This document shows positions 1 to 6,852 of a stretch of 20,063 bases of DNA, one piece after another. This DNA comes from Sphaerochaetaceae bacterium. GTDB taxonomy: Bacteria > Spirochaetota > Spirochaetia > Sphaerochaetales > Sphaerochaetaceae. A program made the translations under genes and the position numbers. Position 1 is the first letter of the stretch. Every line of letters starts with the position of its first letter. A model generated the notes under the pieces. It was given only the letters and a program-made list of their open reading frames with translations, was not told where the DNA came from and did not search any database. The stretch spans positions 1 through 20,063 of the forward strand of contig JALNVT010000021.1 of NCBI GenBank assembly GCA_023231265.1. The letters run 5' to 3'.

Positions 1-1
1 C

Positions 2-82
2 AATCCATATGAAAAAATAGAAATTCTACTAAATTGGGCTTTTGAAAAACCTATTTCATTAAAATATAGAGAATTATATTAA
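2..82 (+). CDS. 3' tail of an unidentified rightward gene (partial)
   Basis: Frame 2 is open from the left edge to a TAA at 80-82, giving 26 residues ending in LKYRELY. The other two forward frames stop within the first 20 bases. The peptide has a protein-like mix of charged and hydrophobic residues, but it is too short to assign to a family. It would be convergent with the permease at 237-1610. It could be chance open sequence, since AT-rich DNA does not exclude a 26-codon run. Confidence 0.35.
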   Translation, partial: NPYEKIEILLNWAFEKPISLKYRELY

Positions 83-164
83 ATTAAAGCTCTCAAATGA
101 AGTTTTGTATCAAAATTCATCACACTGTGCAAAAAGGGATTTTTAAAATTTAATTCTCAAAACC

Positions 165-209
165 AAAAAATTAGAGCCATTGACCTTAAAAGACAACGAC
201 TCTAATTTT
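165..209 (-). terminator. Rho-independent terminator of the nucleobase permease
   Basis: On the minus strand, starting about 28 bases past the permease stop, a 10-bp stem (AAAATTAGAG with CTCTAATTTT) continues through two mismatches to a further TTG/CAA pairing. It is followed directly by a run of six T (plus-strand A 165-170). Its position and U-tract suit the end of the permease transcript. The plus strand also shows four T after the stem, so it may work weakly in both directions. Confidence 0.75.
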
Positions 210-236
210 GCTCAATATATAAATTTTATTTAACTA

Positions 237-1610
237 TTAGTTAACAGTTCCAGTTGCTTCTTTTGCGTCACCAGATTTTGCTTTAATAGAAGTCTTAACT
301 TCCATGTTTTTAGGAAGAACAAGATCTAATAATAAAGAAATAATGAATACAATAGCAACACAGTTGTTAGCAAGCTCTTCTGCCAATAAAGGAGGAAAAA
401 TACCAAACAAATCAGCAAACTGAGTAAAGCCAAGACCAATAGAAAGAGCCAAAGCAGTTATAAGACTGTTTCTTTGGTTGATACCAGCTCTTTCTAACAT
501 ACCAATACCAGAAACAATAATCTGACCAAACATAATTACAGTACAACCACCAAGAACAGGTTGTGGTAATGTATTAAAGAAAGCACCAATTGGTGGGAAC
601 AAACCAGCTAAAACTAAAGCCAATCCACCTGTAGCAATTGTCTTACGGTTAACAACTTTAGTCATAGCAACAAGTCCAACGTTCTGTGAGAATGATGTTA
701 CAGGAAGAACACCAAATACAGAAGCTAAAGAAGAAGCATAACCATCACAAGCAAGAGATCCAGAAATCTCTTTAGTTGTAGGCTGTCTACCAACACCAGC
801 TACACAACAAGCTGTTGTATCACCGATTGTTTCTGTAGCAGATACCAAGAATACTAAAGTTACTGAAACAATAGCACTTAAGTTAAATACAGGTTTAACA
901 GGTAAAACTTTTGGTAGAGAGAAAATTGAAACACCCTGGAAAGCTGAGAAATCAACCATACCCATGAACAATGCAACAATATAACCAACAATAAGTCCAA
1001 ACAAAATAGCTAATTGCTTTTTAAAGCCTTTTGCTAAAACTTGCCATACTAACAATGAAACAAGAGTGATTGTGCCTAGTAGCATATATTTACCGCTACC
1101 AAAATCAGCTACATAACCACCACCAAAGCTTCTAGCACCTACTCCAAGTAGAGAGAAACCAATAGTTAGAACAACACTTGCTGAAACAACAGGTGAGATA
1201 AAATGTCTCCAGTACTTAGCCAGCAATCCTAAAGTACCTTCTATAAGACCACCAACCATAACTGCTCCAACAACGGTTCCATAACCATAAGTAGCAGCAA
1301 TATAACTTAAAATAGCAACGAATGTAAAACTTACACCCATAACAACAGGTAAACCAGATCCAACTTTCCATATAGGGAACAATTGAATCAATGTTCCAAT
1401 ACCAGCAATAAACATACAGTTCTGTAAGATAGCTGTAGTTGTTGCTTGGTCTAATTTTCCACTAAGTGCAACGATAACGATTGGTGCAACATTTGATACA
1501 AACATAGCCAATACGTGTTGAAGACCAAAAGGAATAGCTTCTCCAAGAGGGACGTTACCGTCTAGAGTGTAGATATTCTCAATAGATGCTTCTCTTTTTG
1601 AGTTACTCAT
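237..1610 (-). CDS. pbuX: NCS2 family nucleobase:cation symporter, probably xanthine permease
   Basis: This 457-residue inner-membrane protein imports a purine or uracil base with a cation. Visible NCS2 features are the QH pair in the first membrane segment (Q31-H32), the SATETIGD motif with E260, and the family signature QNVGLVAMTK from Q309. The Q-N version at the signature start is the one found in xanthine/urate carriers of the PbuX type, so xanthine is the best guess; uracil is possible. Many glycine-rich hydrophobic segments run throughout. The open frame extends to 1721, but the start at 1610 is chosen because AGGAG precedes it at good spacing. The extra 37 residues upstream are cysteine-rich and unlike the family. 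It is a single-gene unit divergent from the HAD gene. Confidence 0.85.
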   Translation of the reverse strand: MSNSKREASIENIYTLDGNVPLGEAIPFGLQHVLAMFVSNVAPIVIVALSGKLDQATTTAILQNCMFIAGIGTLIQLFPIWKVGSGLPVVMGVSFTFVAILSYIAATYGYGTVVGAVMVGGLIEGTLGLLAKYWRHFISPVVSASVVLTIGFSLLGVGARSFGGGYVADFGSGKYMLLGTITLVSLLVWQVLAKGFKKQLAILFGLIVGYIVALFMGMVDFSAFQGVSIFSLPKVLPVKPVFNLSAIVSVTLVFLVSATETIGDTTACCVAGVGRQPTTKEISGSLACDGYASSLASVFGVLPVTSFSQNVGLVAMTKVVNRKTIATGGLALVLAGLFPPIGAFFNTLPQPVLGGCTVIMFGQIIVSGIGMLERAGINQRNSLITALALSIGLGFTQFADLFGIFPPLLAEELANNCVAIVFIISLLLDLVLPKNMEVKTSIKAKSGDAKEATGTVN

Positions 1611-1655
1611 AAATAAATTCTCCTTTATTTTAGTACAAACATAAATTTTCGATAT

Positions 1656-1718
1656 GCAACATGGCGCAACACGAATGTATTTACAAGGGGTAATATTATT
1701 GCACCTTTCTGCAACACG
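1656..1718. repeat. Three copies of GCAACAYG in the permease promoter/leader
   Basis: On the plus strand GCAACATG lies at 1656-1663, GCAACACG at 1666-1673 and GCAACACG at 1711-1718. The first two start 10 bp apart (one helical turn) and the third starts 45 bp after the second. Repeated octamers with helical spacing next to a transporter promoter suggest a protein-binding site, or pieces of a structured leader. No regulator is identified. Confidence 0.5.
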
Positions 1719-1722
1719 CAAG
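1690..1722 (-). promoter_or_regulatory. Candidate promoter of the permease
   Basis: Read on the minus strand, TTGCGT is followed after 17 bases by TAATAT. The predicted transcript would carry a leader of about 75-80 nucleotides before the ATG at 1610. Other spacings are possible in this AT-rich sequence. The GCAACACG repeat at 1711-1718 overlaps the -35 and spacer. Confidence 0.45.
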
Positions 1723-1849
1723 GAAAAAAAGGTTTTTTTTTAAAATAGGTATTAATTTATTGAATTAGATAAACAGACAAGATTTATTACATTACAAACG
1801 TTAAGCTTATATAGCCTGAATCCATTGGAATGCACATCAAATTGCAAGA

Positions 1850-1886
1850 ATGTATCAAATATGACAAAATTATATATTTGATACAT
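1850..1886. repeat. Perfect 13-bp inverted repeat
   Basis: ATGTATCAAATAT (1850-1862) is repeated inverted as ATATTTGATACAT (1874-1886), with an 11-base gap. No T-run follows on either strand, so it is not a typical terminator. It lies in the long divergent spacer, 240 bp before the permease start and 282 bp before the HAD start. It could be an operator or part of an unrecognised transcript. Confidence 0.7.
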
Positions 1887-2148
1887 CATGAAACATGCAT
1901 ATATATTGACATTAAAAATATATAAAATCGTCGTTTTTAATGAGTATCTGAAGAATACAAATCTTAAATTTTAAGAAAATTTTTATACCCACTGACATAT
2001 ATAAAACGAGCTCCCAAATTAACAATATAGAAGTTAAATCTTAAAACAATAAAATAGACGTTACCATGTGTGTATTTTATATGTTTTTCAATTGGTTTTT
2101 GTATTTTTTAACAAAAATAAAGTAATAAATTGCAAAAAGCTTGTAATT

Positions 2149-2154
2149 TATACT
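2149..2154 (+). promoter_or_regulatory. Candidate -10 box (TATACT) of the HAD gene
   Basis: TATACT ends 13 bases before the TTG at 2168, so the leader would be only about 6-8 nucleotides. No good -35 lies at 16-18 bp; TTGCAA at 2130-2135 is only 13 bp away. Weak evidence alone, but similar geometry is seen at mtaD and the LacI gene. Confidence 0.35.
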
Positions 2155-2167
2155 AGCATAAACTTAT

Positions 2168-2944
2168 TTGTTACTATATTTTAATGAAGTGCAAGAAAAT
2201 GAACGACCTCTAAAAGCAATATTATTCGATAAAGACGGAACTATCTTTGATTACTCAAGGGTTTGGTTCGATGTGCTCAAAACTTCTGTTGATATTGTTT
2301 TTGAGCAATACGGACTAGGTAACAAACAACATACCAAAGACTTGATTATTAGATTGATGGGACTGGATGAGCAAGGACACACATTAAGTGATGGTGTCAT
2401 CTTCTCACATAATAAATTAAATATTGTAAAAAATGGTCTGCGTTTTGCAATACATGCACACCTATCACCTATCAAAGTTATACAGCTATCAAATGCCATT
2501 GTAAAACAAAACGATAAACACATAAGTCAACATCTTCTAAAGTTGGACTTCTCAAAACAACAGCAACTCTTCAAGGCCTTAAAAGATAGAGGATACATTG
2601 TTGGTATTGTAACGGTAGATAGAAAAGCATCTCTAGATATATTTTTAAAAGATATGGGACTTGAGCAGTATATTGATTTCACAACTACCAGAGATGATCA
2701 TCTTCCAAACAAACCAAATACTAAAAGTTTTGAACATTTTTGCGAAAAATTCAATCTAAGCCCAACTGAAGTTGCATTCGTAGGAGATACCATAACCGAC
2801 ATGAAATATGCAACAAAAGCTAAAGCTGGATTAAAAATTGGAGTTGGTTGGGGTGGATATTCCATAAAAGAATTGCAGTCTGTAGCCGATGTAACATATG
2901 AAACACTATTTGAAATTTGGAACAACAAAACAATCTTCAACTAA
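2168..2944 (+). CDS. HAD-superfamily phosphatase (phosphoglycolate phosphatase-like)
   Basis: This cytoplasmic hydrolase is expected to remove phosphate from a small substrate through a phospho-aspartate. Its 258 residues carry all four HAD motifs: DKDGT with nucleophile D21 and acid/base D23, T149 in the IVTVD stretch, K182, and the GDTITD motif with D207 and D211. The helical cap lies between about 30 and 130, as in Gph-type enzymes. The exact substrate cannot be told. The start is uncertain. A stop lies at 2159-2161 and no ATG exists before the first motif. TTG 2168 or GTG 2189 must therefore be used, and neither has a clear Shine-Dalgarno sequence. It stands alone, 198 bp before mtaD. Confidence 0.8.
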   Translation: MLLYFNEVQENERPLKAILFDKDGTIFDYSRVWFDVLKTSVDIVFEQYGLGNKQHTKDLIIRLMGLDEQGHTLSDGVIFSHNKLNIVKNGLRFAIHAHLSPIKVIQLSNAIVKQNDKHISQHLLKLDFSKQQQLFKALKDRGYIVGIVTVDRKASLDIFLKDMGLEQYIDFTTTRDDHLPNKPNTKSFEHFCEKFNLSPTEVAFVGDTITDMKYATKAKAGLKIGVGWGGYSIKELQSVADVTYETLFEIWNNKTIFN

Positions 2945-3071
2945 AATCATACCTGCTAAAAAGAAATATCTCAGCAACTCAAAAAAACAATATCAATGAC
3001 TAAAGAATTAGTAAGGATTTCATAAATAGGAAATCTTAATACTTACAAATAGTAAAATATCTTCCATAAAA

Positions 3072-3095
3072 ATCTATGTTATAGATGACTTTTTA
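3072..3095 (+). terminator. Weak hairpin with T-run downstream of the HAD gene
   Basis: A 6-bp stem (ATCTAT with ATAGAT, loop GTT) is followed by GACTTTTTAAA. The stem is short and AT-rich, so any termination would be weak. It lies between the HAD gene and the mtaD promoter, a place where a terminator would be expected. Confidence 0.3.
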
Positions 3096-3122
3096 AATAT
3101 ATAATCTCGACTTTAATGTATG

Positions 3123-3128
3123 TATAAT
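3123..3128 (+). promoter_or_regulatory. -10 box of mtaD (TATAAT)
   Basis: A perfect TATAAT, preceded directly by TG, ends 14 bases before the ATG at 3143. The predicted transcript starts near 3135, leaving a leader of about 8 nucleotides and no Shine-Dalgarno sequence. No strong -35 is visible. Confidence 0.55.
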
Positions 3129-3142
3129 GATACAATCGTACC

Positions 3143-4423
3143 ATGAATACATTAATTAAAAACGCTCTGATTGTTCCAATGACAAAAGACGGATATACAT
3201 ACAGAGGCGATGTAAAAATAGAAGACGGTAAAATTACTGATAACCCTAATTTTAAAGCTGATAAAATAATTGATGCTACAGACAAGATCTGCATGCCATC
3301 TCTTGTTAACACTCATACTCATTCATCAATGGAGCTAATGAGAAACTACAAAGATACATCCCCTGATTTGATGTCATGGCTCAGTGAAATTTTCCCATTA
3401 GAAGATAAACTAGTCGATAATGATATCAAATGGGCATCAAAACTTGCAATGGCAGAAATGATTCAATCAGGATGTACAGCATTTAATGACATGTATTTCA
3501 TGCAGCACAACACATGTGATGCTCTTTTAGAATCTGGAATGAGAGCAACAATTGGACTCACATTTTTTGGAAATGCAGAAACATGTAAAGATCGCAGTAA
3601 AATTCATGAAGAACTATATTCTAAATACAACAATAAAGGTAATGGTAGAATAAAGTTCTCTGTTGCCCCACATGCTATATATACAACACCAGCAGAGTCT
3701 TACAAGCTTGCAAAAGAATGGATTATTGAACATCCTGGGACCATTCTCCATACTCACATGAGTGAAACTATGACTGAAGTAAATGGAGTTCTGAAGGATT
3801 TTGGTAAAGAACCACTTAAATATCTCTACGAAGAAGGTGTCTTTGATGGTATTGATGTTGTCCTTGCACATGGTGTGCATCTTACAGAAGAAGAAATTCA
3901 AATCTGCAAAGATAATAATTTCTCAATTGTTCATAACCCAAGTTCAAACTGCAAGTTAGCAAGCGGAATTGCTCCTATTGCAAAATTTTTAAAACAAGGA
4001 ATAAATGTAGCGCTGGGAACAGATGGATCGAGCAGCAACAACAACTTGAATATGTTCGAAGAAATGCATCTAGCAGCAATGATAAGCAATGTATCCAATA
4101 TGAACCCAATGGCAACAACACCATATCAAATTCTTGAAATGGCAACTATAAATGGAGCAAAAGCTCTGAAGATTGATGACAAAGTTGGAACAATTGAAGT
4201 TGGAAAAGATGCTGATATAATACTTATAGACATAAATAAATCTCATCTTACACCTCTAAATGATCCTCTATCAGCACTGGTATATGCTATACAAGGCTCT
4301 GATGTAGACACAGTATTCTGTCAAGGAAATATATTGATGGAAAACAGAAAACTTTTAACAATGGATATTGATGAAGTGATCAAAAAAACCAATGAATGTT
4401 GGAAAGATTTACTAAGTCGTTAG
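3143..4423 (+). CDS. mtaD: 5-methylthioadenosine/S-adenosylhomocysteine deaminase
   Basis: This zinc-dependent amidohydrolase deaminates MTA to methylthioinosine and/or SAH to S-inosylhomocysteine, in salvage of the by-products of SAM use. The 426-residue length is usual for the family. Metal and catalytic residues are visible: H58 and H60 in NTHTH, H205 and E208 in HTHMSE, H243 in AHGVHL, and D294 in LGTDGSSSNN. Their spacing fits the characterised MtaD pattern, including 51 residues from H243 to D294. Residues 1-50 form the small beta sandwich that C-terminal strands (GTIEVGKDADIILID) complete. Related guanine or aryl deaminases are possible but less likely. The start has no ribosome-binding site and lies just after a TATAAT box. 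It is a single-gene unit ended by the terminator at 4489-4517. Confidence 0.85.
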   Translation: MNTLIKNALIVPMTKDGYTYRGDVKIEDGKITDNPNFKADKIIDATDKICMPSLVNTHTHSSMELMRNYKDTSPDLMSWLSEIFPLEDKLVDNDIKWASKLAMAEMIQSGCTAFNDMYFMQHNTCDALLESGMRATIGLTFFGNAETCKDRSKIHEELYSKYNNKGNGRIKFSVAPHAIYTTPAESYKLAKEWIIEHPGTILHTHMSETMTEVNGVLKDFGKEPLKYLYEEGVFDGIDVVLAHGVHLTEEEIQICKDNNFSIVHNPSSNCKLASGIAPIAKFLKQGINVALGTDGSSSNNNLNMFEEMHLAAMISNVSNMNPMATTPYQILEMATINGAKALKIDDKVGTIEVGKDADIILIDINKSHLTPLNDPLSALVYAIQGSDVDTVFCQGNILMENRKLLTMDIDEVIKKTNECWKDLLSR

Positions 4424-4488
4424 ATATACAAAACAAATTGTAAGAAAGACTTACAGAAAAACAAACATCAAGCCTAATGTATATCATG

Positions 4489-4517
4489 AAACACTCAAGC
4501 CATCTTGAGTGTTTTTT
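4489..4517 (+). terminator. Rho-independent terminator of mtaD
   Basis: ACACTCAAG (4491-4499) pairs with CTTGAGTGT (4504-4512) around a 4-base loop. The flanking AA/TT extend the stem to 11 bp, and six T end it (4512-4517). It lies about 65 bases after the mtaD stop. The A-rich left flank could let it act in both directions. Confidence 0.9.
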
Positions 4518-4758
4518 ATGGTCTTTCATATAATTCGAAATAAGAGTTATGAATAATAATTCATATATAAGCTTTTATATAAATATAAACTATAATATAT
4601 TATAAAATAAATTTGACTATTTATCAAAATAATTATATTTTTTTTTAATTATAGCTTAAAATTACAAATTTTAATGAATAACTCAATCTGCAATATTCAT
4701 ACTTATATATTTGTAAATATAATTCAAAATTATTTAAAATTTATAACATATAAATGCA

Positions 4759-4786
4759 ATATTTCAAATCGATAGAATTGAAATAT
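4759..4786. repeat. 9-bp inverted repeat upstream of gdhA
   Basis: ATATTTCAA (4759-4767) and TTGAAATAT (4778-4786) are exact inverted copies separated by 10 bases. The dyad is 98-125 bp before the gdhA start. This is a plausible dimer-binding operator for a nitrogen or carbon regulator, but no regulator is known here, and AT-rich DNA yields such repeats by chance fairly often. Confidence 0.45.
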
Positions 4787-4883
4787 CATCAAATGGGTAC
4801 TTTAAAAAATTCAACAAATTAAATATCATATTCATATATGGTATATTTATACAATTAAAAATCACATTATTGGAGAAAATAAT

Positions 4884-6245
4884 ATGCATAAAGCAACCCA
4901 AGAGGTTTACAACGCTATGTTGCAAAAAGATCCTAATCAACCTGAGTTACATCAGGCAGTTAAGGTTTTTTTAAATTCTATTGATTCAGTGGTAGCAGAT
5001 GAACCACGAATCGTTTATCACAAAGTACTAGACAGATTGATTGAACCAGAAAGAACAATTATTTTCAGAATTCCTTGGATCGATGACAATGGCAAATTAC
5101 AGATCAACAGAGGATTTAGAATTCAACAAAATAGCTCTTTAGGCCCTTACAAAGGCGGACTGAGATTTCATCCATCTGTTAACCTATCAATTCTACGTTT
5201 CTTGGCTTTTGAACAAGTTTTTAAGAATAGCTTAACAGGTCTACCAATGGGAGGCGGTAAAGGTGGAGCAGATTTCAATCCCAAAGGAAAATCAGACAAC
5301 GAAATTATGAAATTCTGTCAAAGTTTTATGACTGAACTAGCAAAACACATTGGATCAAACACAGATGTACCAGCAGGTGATATGGGTGTTGGTAGCCGAG
5401 AAATTGGTTATCTCTTTGGACAATATAAGAGAATTCAAAATGAAGTTACTGGTGTACTAACAGGTAAGGGAGTTTCTTTTGGTGGATCATTGATTAGACC
5501 AGAAGCAACTGGATATGGCCTTATTTATATGGCTCAGGCAGTACTGAAAGGTGAAGGAGATACTCTTGAAGGCAAAAAATGCCTAGTATCAGGTACTGGA
5601 AATGTCGCACAATTTACTGTTCAGAAAATTTTACAGCTTGGAGGCAAAGTATTGACTATGTCAGATTCCAATGGTGTCATAATTGATGAAGAAGGTATTG
5701 ATGAAGATAAGCTTGCTTATATGATGAACCTTAAGAATGTAAAACGTGGAAGAATAAGTGAATATATAACTCGCTACCCTAGCGCTAAATATATTGCTAG
5801 ATCAGGAGCTGAAGAATACAACGAACTCTGGAATGTAAAAGCAGATTGTGCTTTCCCATGTGCCACTCAAAATGAAATCAATGAAATAGATGCACAGCAT
5901 ATTGTAAAAAACGGCGTAAAATTAGTTTGTGAAGGTGCAAATATGCCAACAAATATTGAAGGCCAACAAATATTCAAAAAAGCTGGAATTTTGTATGTTC
6001 CAGGCAAAGCTGCTAATGCTGGAGGAGTAGCTGTTTCTGGCCTTGAAATGAGTCAGAATAGTGAAAGACTTTCATGGACAAAAGAAAATGTTGATGAAAA
6101 ACTGCAGCAGATTATGGAGACAATCTATAACAATATCAGTGAAGCTGCAGATACATATAGCACTCATAACAACTTTACTGATGGAGCAAATATTGCTGGA
6201 TTCTTAAAAGTTGCTGATGCAATGATTGCTCAAGGTTATGTATAA
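4884..6245 (+). CDS. gdhA: NADP-specific glutamate dehydrogenase
   Basis: This cytoplasmic hexameric enzyme (EC 1.4.1.4) makes glutamate from 2-oxoglutarate and ammonium with NADPH. The 453-residue length is that of the bacterial class I hexameric type. Substrate-side motifs are PYKGGLRFHP with K90, PMGGGKGGADFNPKGKS with catalytic K126, and PAGDMGVGSREIGY with D166. The dinucleotide fold starts at SGTGNVAQ (236-243), and serine-aspartate 260-261 after the second strand, rather than a lone acidic residue, favours NADP. GGAG sits about 7 bases before the ATG and supports this start. It is a single-gene unit after an AT-rich promoter region, ended by the hairpin at 6277-6308. It is probably the main ammonium-assimilation enzyme here, though that role is inferred. 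Confidence 0.95.
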   Translation: MHKATQEVYNAMLQKDPNQPELHQAVKVFLNSIDSVVADEPRIVYHKVLDRLIEPERTIIFRIPWIDDNGKLQINRGFRIQQNSSLGPYKGGLRFHPSVNLSILRFLAFEQVFKNSLTGLPMGGGKGGADFNPKGKSDNEIMKFCQSFMTELAKHIGSNTDVPAGDMGVGSREIGYLFGQYKRIQNEVTGVLTGKGVSFGGSLIRPEATGYGLIYMAQAVLKGEGDTLEGKKCLVSGTGNVAQFTVQKILQLGGKVLTMSDSNGVIIDEEGIDEDKLAYMMNLKNVKRGRISEYITRYPSAKYIARSGAEEYNELWNVKADCAFPCATQNEINEIDAQHIVKNGVKLVCEGANMPTNIEGQQIFKKAGILYVPGKAANAGGVAVSGLEMSQNSERLSWTKENVDEKLQQIMETIYNNISEAADTYSTHNNFTDGANIAGFLKVADAMIAQGYV

Positions 6246-6276
6246 ATCATAACTTATAAGATAAAAAAAACACATT

Positions 6277-6308
6277 AGCTCTAGATTTATAGTCTAGAGC
6301 TTCTTTAA
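6277..6308 (+). terminator. Rho-independent terminator of gdhA
   Basis: AGCTCTAGA (6277-6285) pairs perfectly with TCTAGAGCT (6293-6301) around a 7-base loop and is followed by TTCTTTAAT. An A-rich stretch precedes the stem. It begins about 30 bases after the gdhA stop. Confidence 0.8.
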
Positions 6309-6729
6309 TATCCAACCAATCTTCTCAAAATCATCTACAACGAATTATAGTTATGAAGATGTGAAGTTCTTTTCGTTATACTTAACATTAGATTAGTAAT
6401 AATTACTACCAAGAAAACAAACATATAAAAATAAAAAAAATTTTATCGAAACTTTCTAAAAAAAAATTACCCCATCAAATCCATAAATTCTTGTCTCAAA
6501 AGACTCCTCTTTTTTATAAAAAAAACAAAATCATCATTTACCTATAAAAACATTATACAACTACCCTAAAAAGCAATTTAAACGATTAAAGAAATTGGTA
6601 CAAACTTATACAAATCGGTAGTGTGCATTATTTTCATACTGGTTCTTTTTGACTCTATTTTTTAATCTTTGCACGCAATGTTTTAACATTTTTTTAACCT
6701 TTTTTTTATCTCTACAGAAATATTCATTC

Positions 6730-6757
6730 TTGACAGATAAAAAAAACGACCTAATAA
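6730..6757 (+). promoter_or_regulatory. Sigma-70-like promoter of chvE-gguA-gguB
   Basis: A perfect -35 TTGACA (6730-6735) is followed after 16 bases by TAATAA (6752-6757); a 17-base spacing to AATAAT is also possible. The start point would be near 6764, giving a leader of about 88 nucleotides that begins with the inverted repeat. The leader ends with GGAGG before the chvE ATG. Confidence 0.75.
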
Positions 6758-6765
6758 TAAGCTTA

Positions 6766-6779
6766 TGTGCACGAGCACA
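6766..6779. promoter_or_regulatory. LacI-type operator, left copy
   Basis: TGTGCACGAGCACA is itself a dyad (TGTGC and GCACA around ACGA) with a central CG step at 6772-6773 and TG/CA ends. That is the usual shape of operators bound by LacI-family repressors. It lies directly downstream of the promoter -10 and over the expected start point, where binding would block initiation. The likely ligand is the LacI-type protein encoded at 10787-11812. Confidence 0.65.
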
Positions 6780-6786
6780 GTAATAT

Positions 6787-6800
6787 CGTGCTCGTGCACA
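6787..6800. promoter_or_regulatory. LacI-type operator, right copy
   Basis: CGTGCTCGTGCACA is the inverted copy of the left site, with 13 of 14 bases matching its reverse complement. Its central CG is at 6793-6794, exactly 21 bp (two helical turns) from the left centre. Both copies also form a perfect 14-bp stem (6765-6778 with 6788-6801, 9-base loop) that the transcript could fold near its 5' end. Confidence 0.6.
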
Positions 6801-6852
6801 TTATTTCACTTAACGAGTCAAAAAGGGGCTCATATCAATCGGAGGATTTGAA

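Larger units (their letters stand above)
1611..2167. other. Divergent intergenic region between the permease and HAD genes
   Basis: No convincing gene is present. The region holds the permease leader with three GCAACAYG repeats (1656-1718), a candidate permease promoter, and a perfect 13-bp inverted repeat at 1850-1886. The rest is AT-rich DNA leading to a possible -10 just before the HAD gene. Its length (557 bp) is large for two simple divergent genes. Confidence 0.5.
4424..4883. other. AT-rich intergenic region upstream of gdhA
   Basis: After the mtaD terminator, about 330 bp are made almost wholly of A and T, with many phased A- and T-runs between 4550 and 4750. No reading frame of interest is present. 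An inverted repeat lies at 4759-4786. A clear gdhA promoter is hard to choose; TATACA at about 4849-4854 is one -10 candidate. The long AT-rich tract could act as an UP element, bent DNA or a nucleoid-protein binding region. Confidence 0.5.
6246..6852. other. Long intergenic region upstream of the sugar operon
   Basis: After the gdhA terminator there are about 400 bp of AT-rich DNA with long A-runs and T-runs and no believable gene. A short GTCT/AGAC hairpin followed by T-rich DNA at 6494-6517 could be a weak extra terminator. The last 125 bp hold the chvE promoter, two operator-like sites and the ribosome-binding site. Confidence 0.5.

Noticed and set aside
97..120. Hairpin ATGAAGTTTTG / CAAAATTCAT after the left-edge gene tail
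   Set aside because: It contains a bulge and lacks a following T-run, so it was not called a terminator.
1611..1721. Upstream extension of the permease frame (37 extra residues)
   Set aside because: The added residues are cysteine-rich and unlike NCS2 N-termini, while ATG 1610 has AGGAG at normal spacing. The extension also covers the likely promoter and leader.
1611..1800. Purine riboswitch before the permease
   Set aside because: The conserved purine-aptamer junction and loop sequences are not found on the minus strand; only short repeats are seen.
1888..1974. A 28-codon forward ORF starting ATGAAACATGCA
   Set aside because: It has no ribosome-binding site, no recognisable features, and a length expected by chance.
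2251..2523. Reverse-strand open frame inside the HAD gene
   Set aside because: It is the antisense of a well-supported gene with intact motifs, and has no ribosome site or family features.
3012..3038. Imperfect hairpin (TAAGGATTTC with GAAATCTTA) as a terminator
   Set aside because: It has a bulge and no T-run on the plus strand, so it may well be chance in AT-rich DNA.
3614..3901. Reverse-strand open frame inside mtaD
   Set aside because: Antisense to conserved catalytic segments of mtaD; the translation is low-complexity and unlike a real protein.
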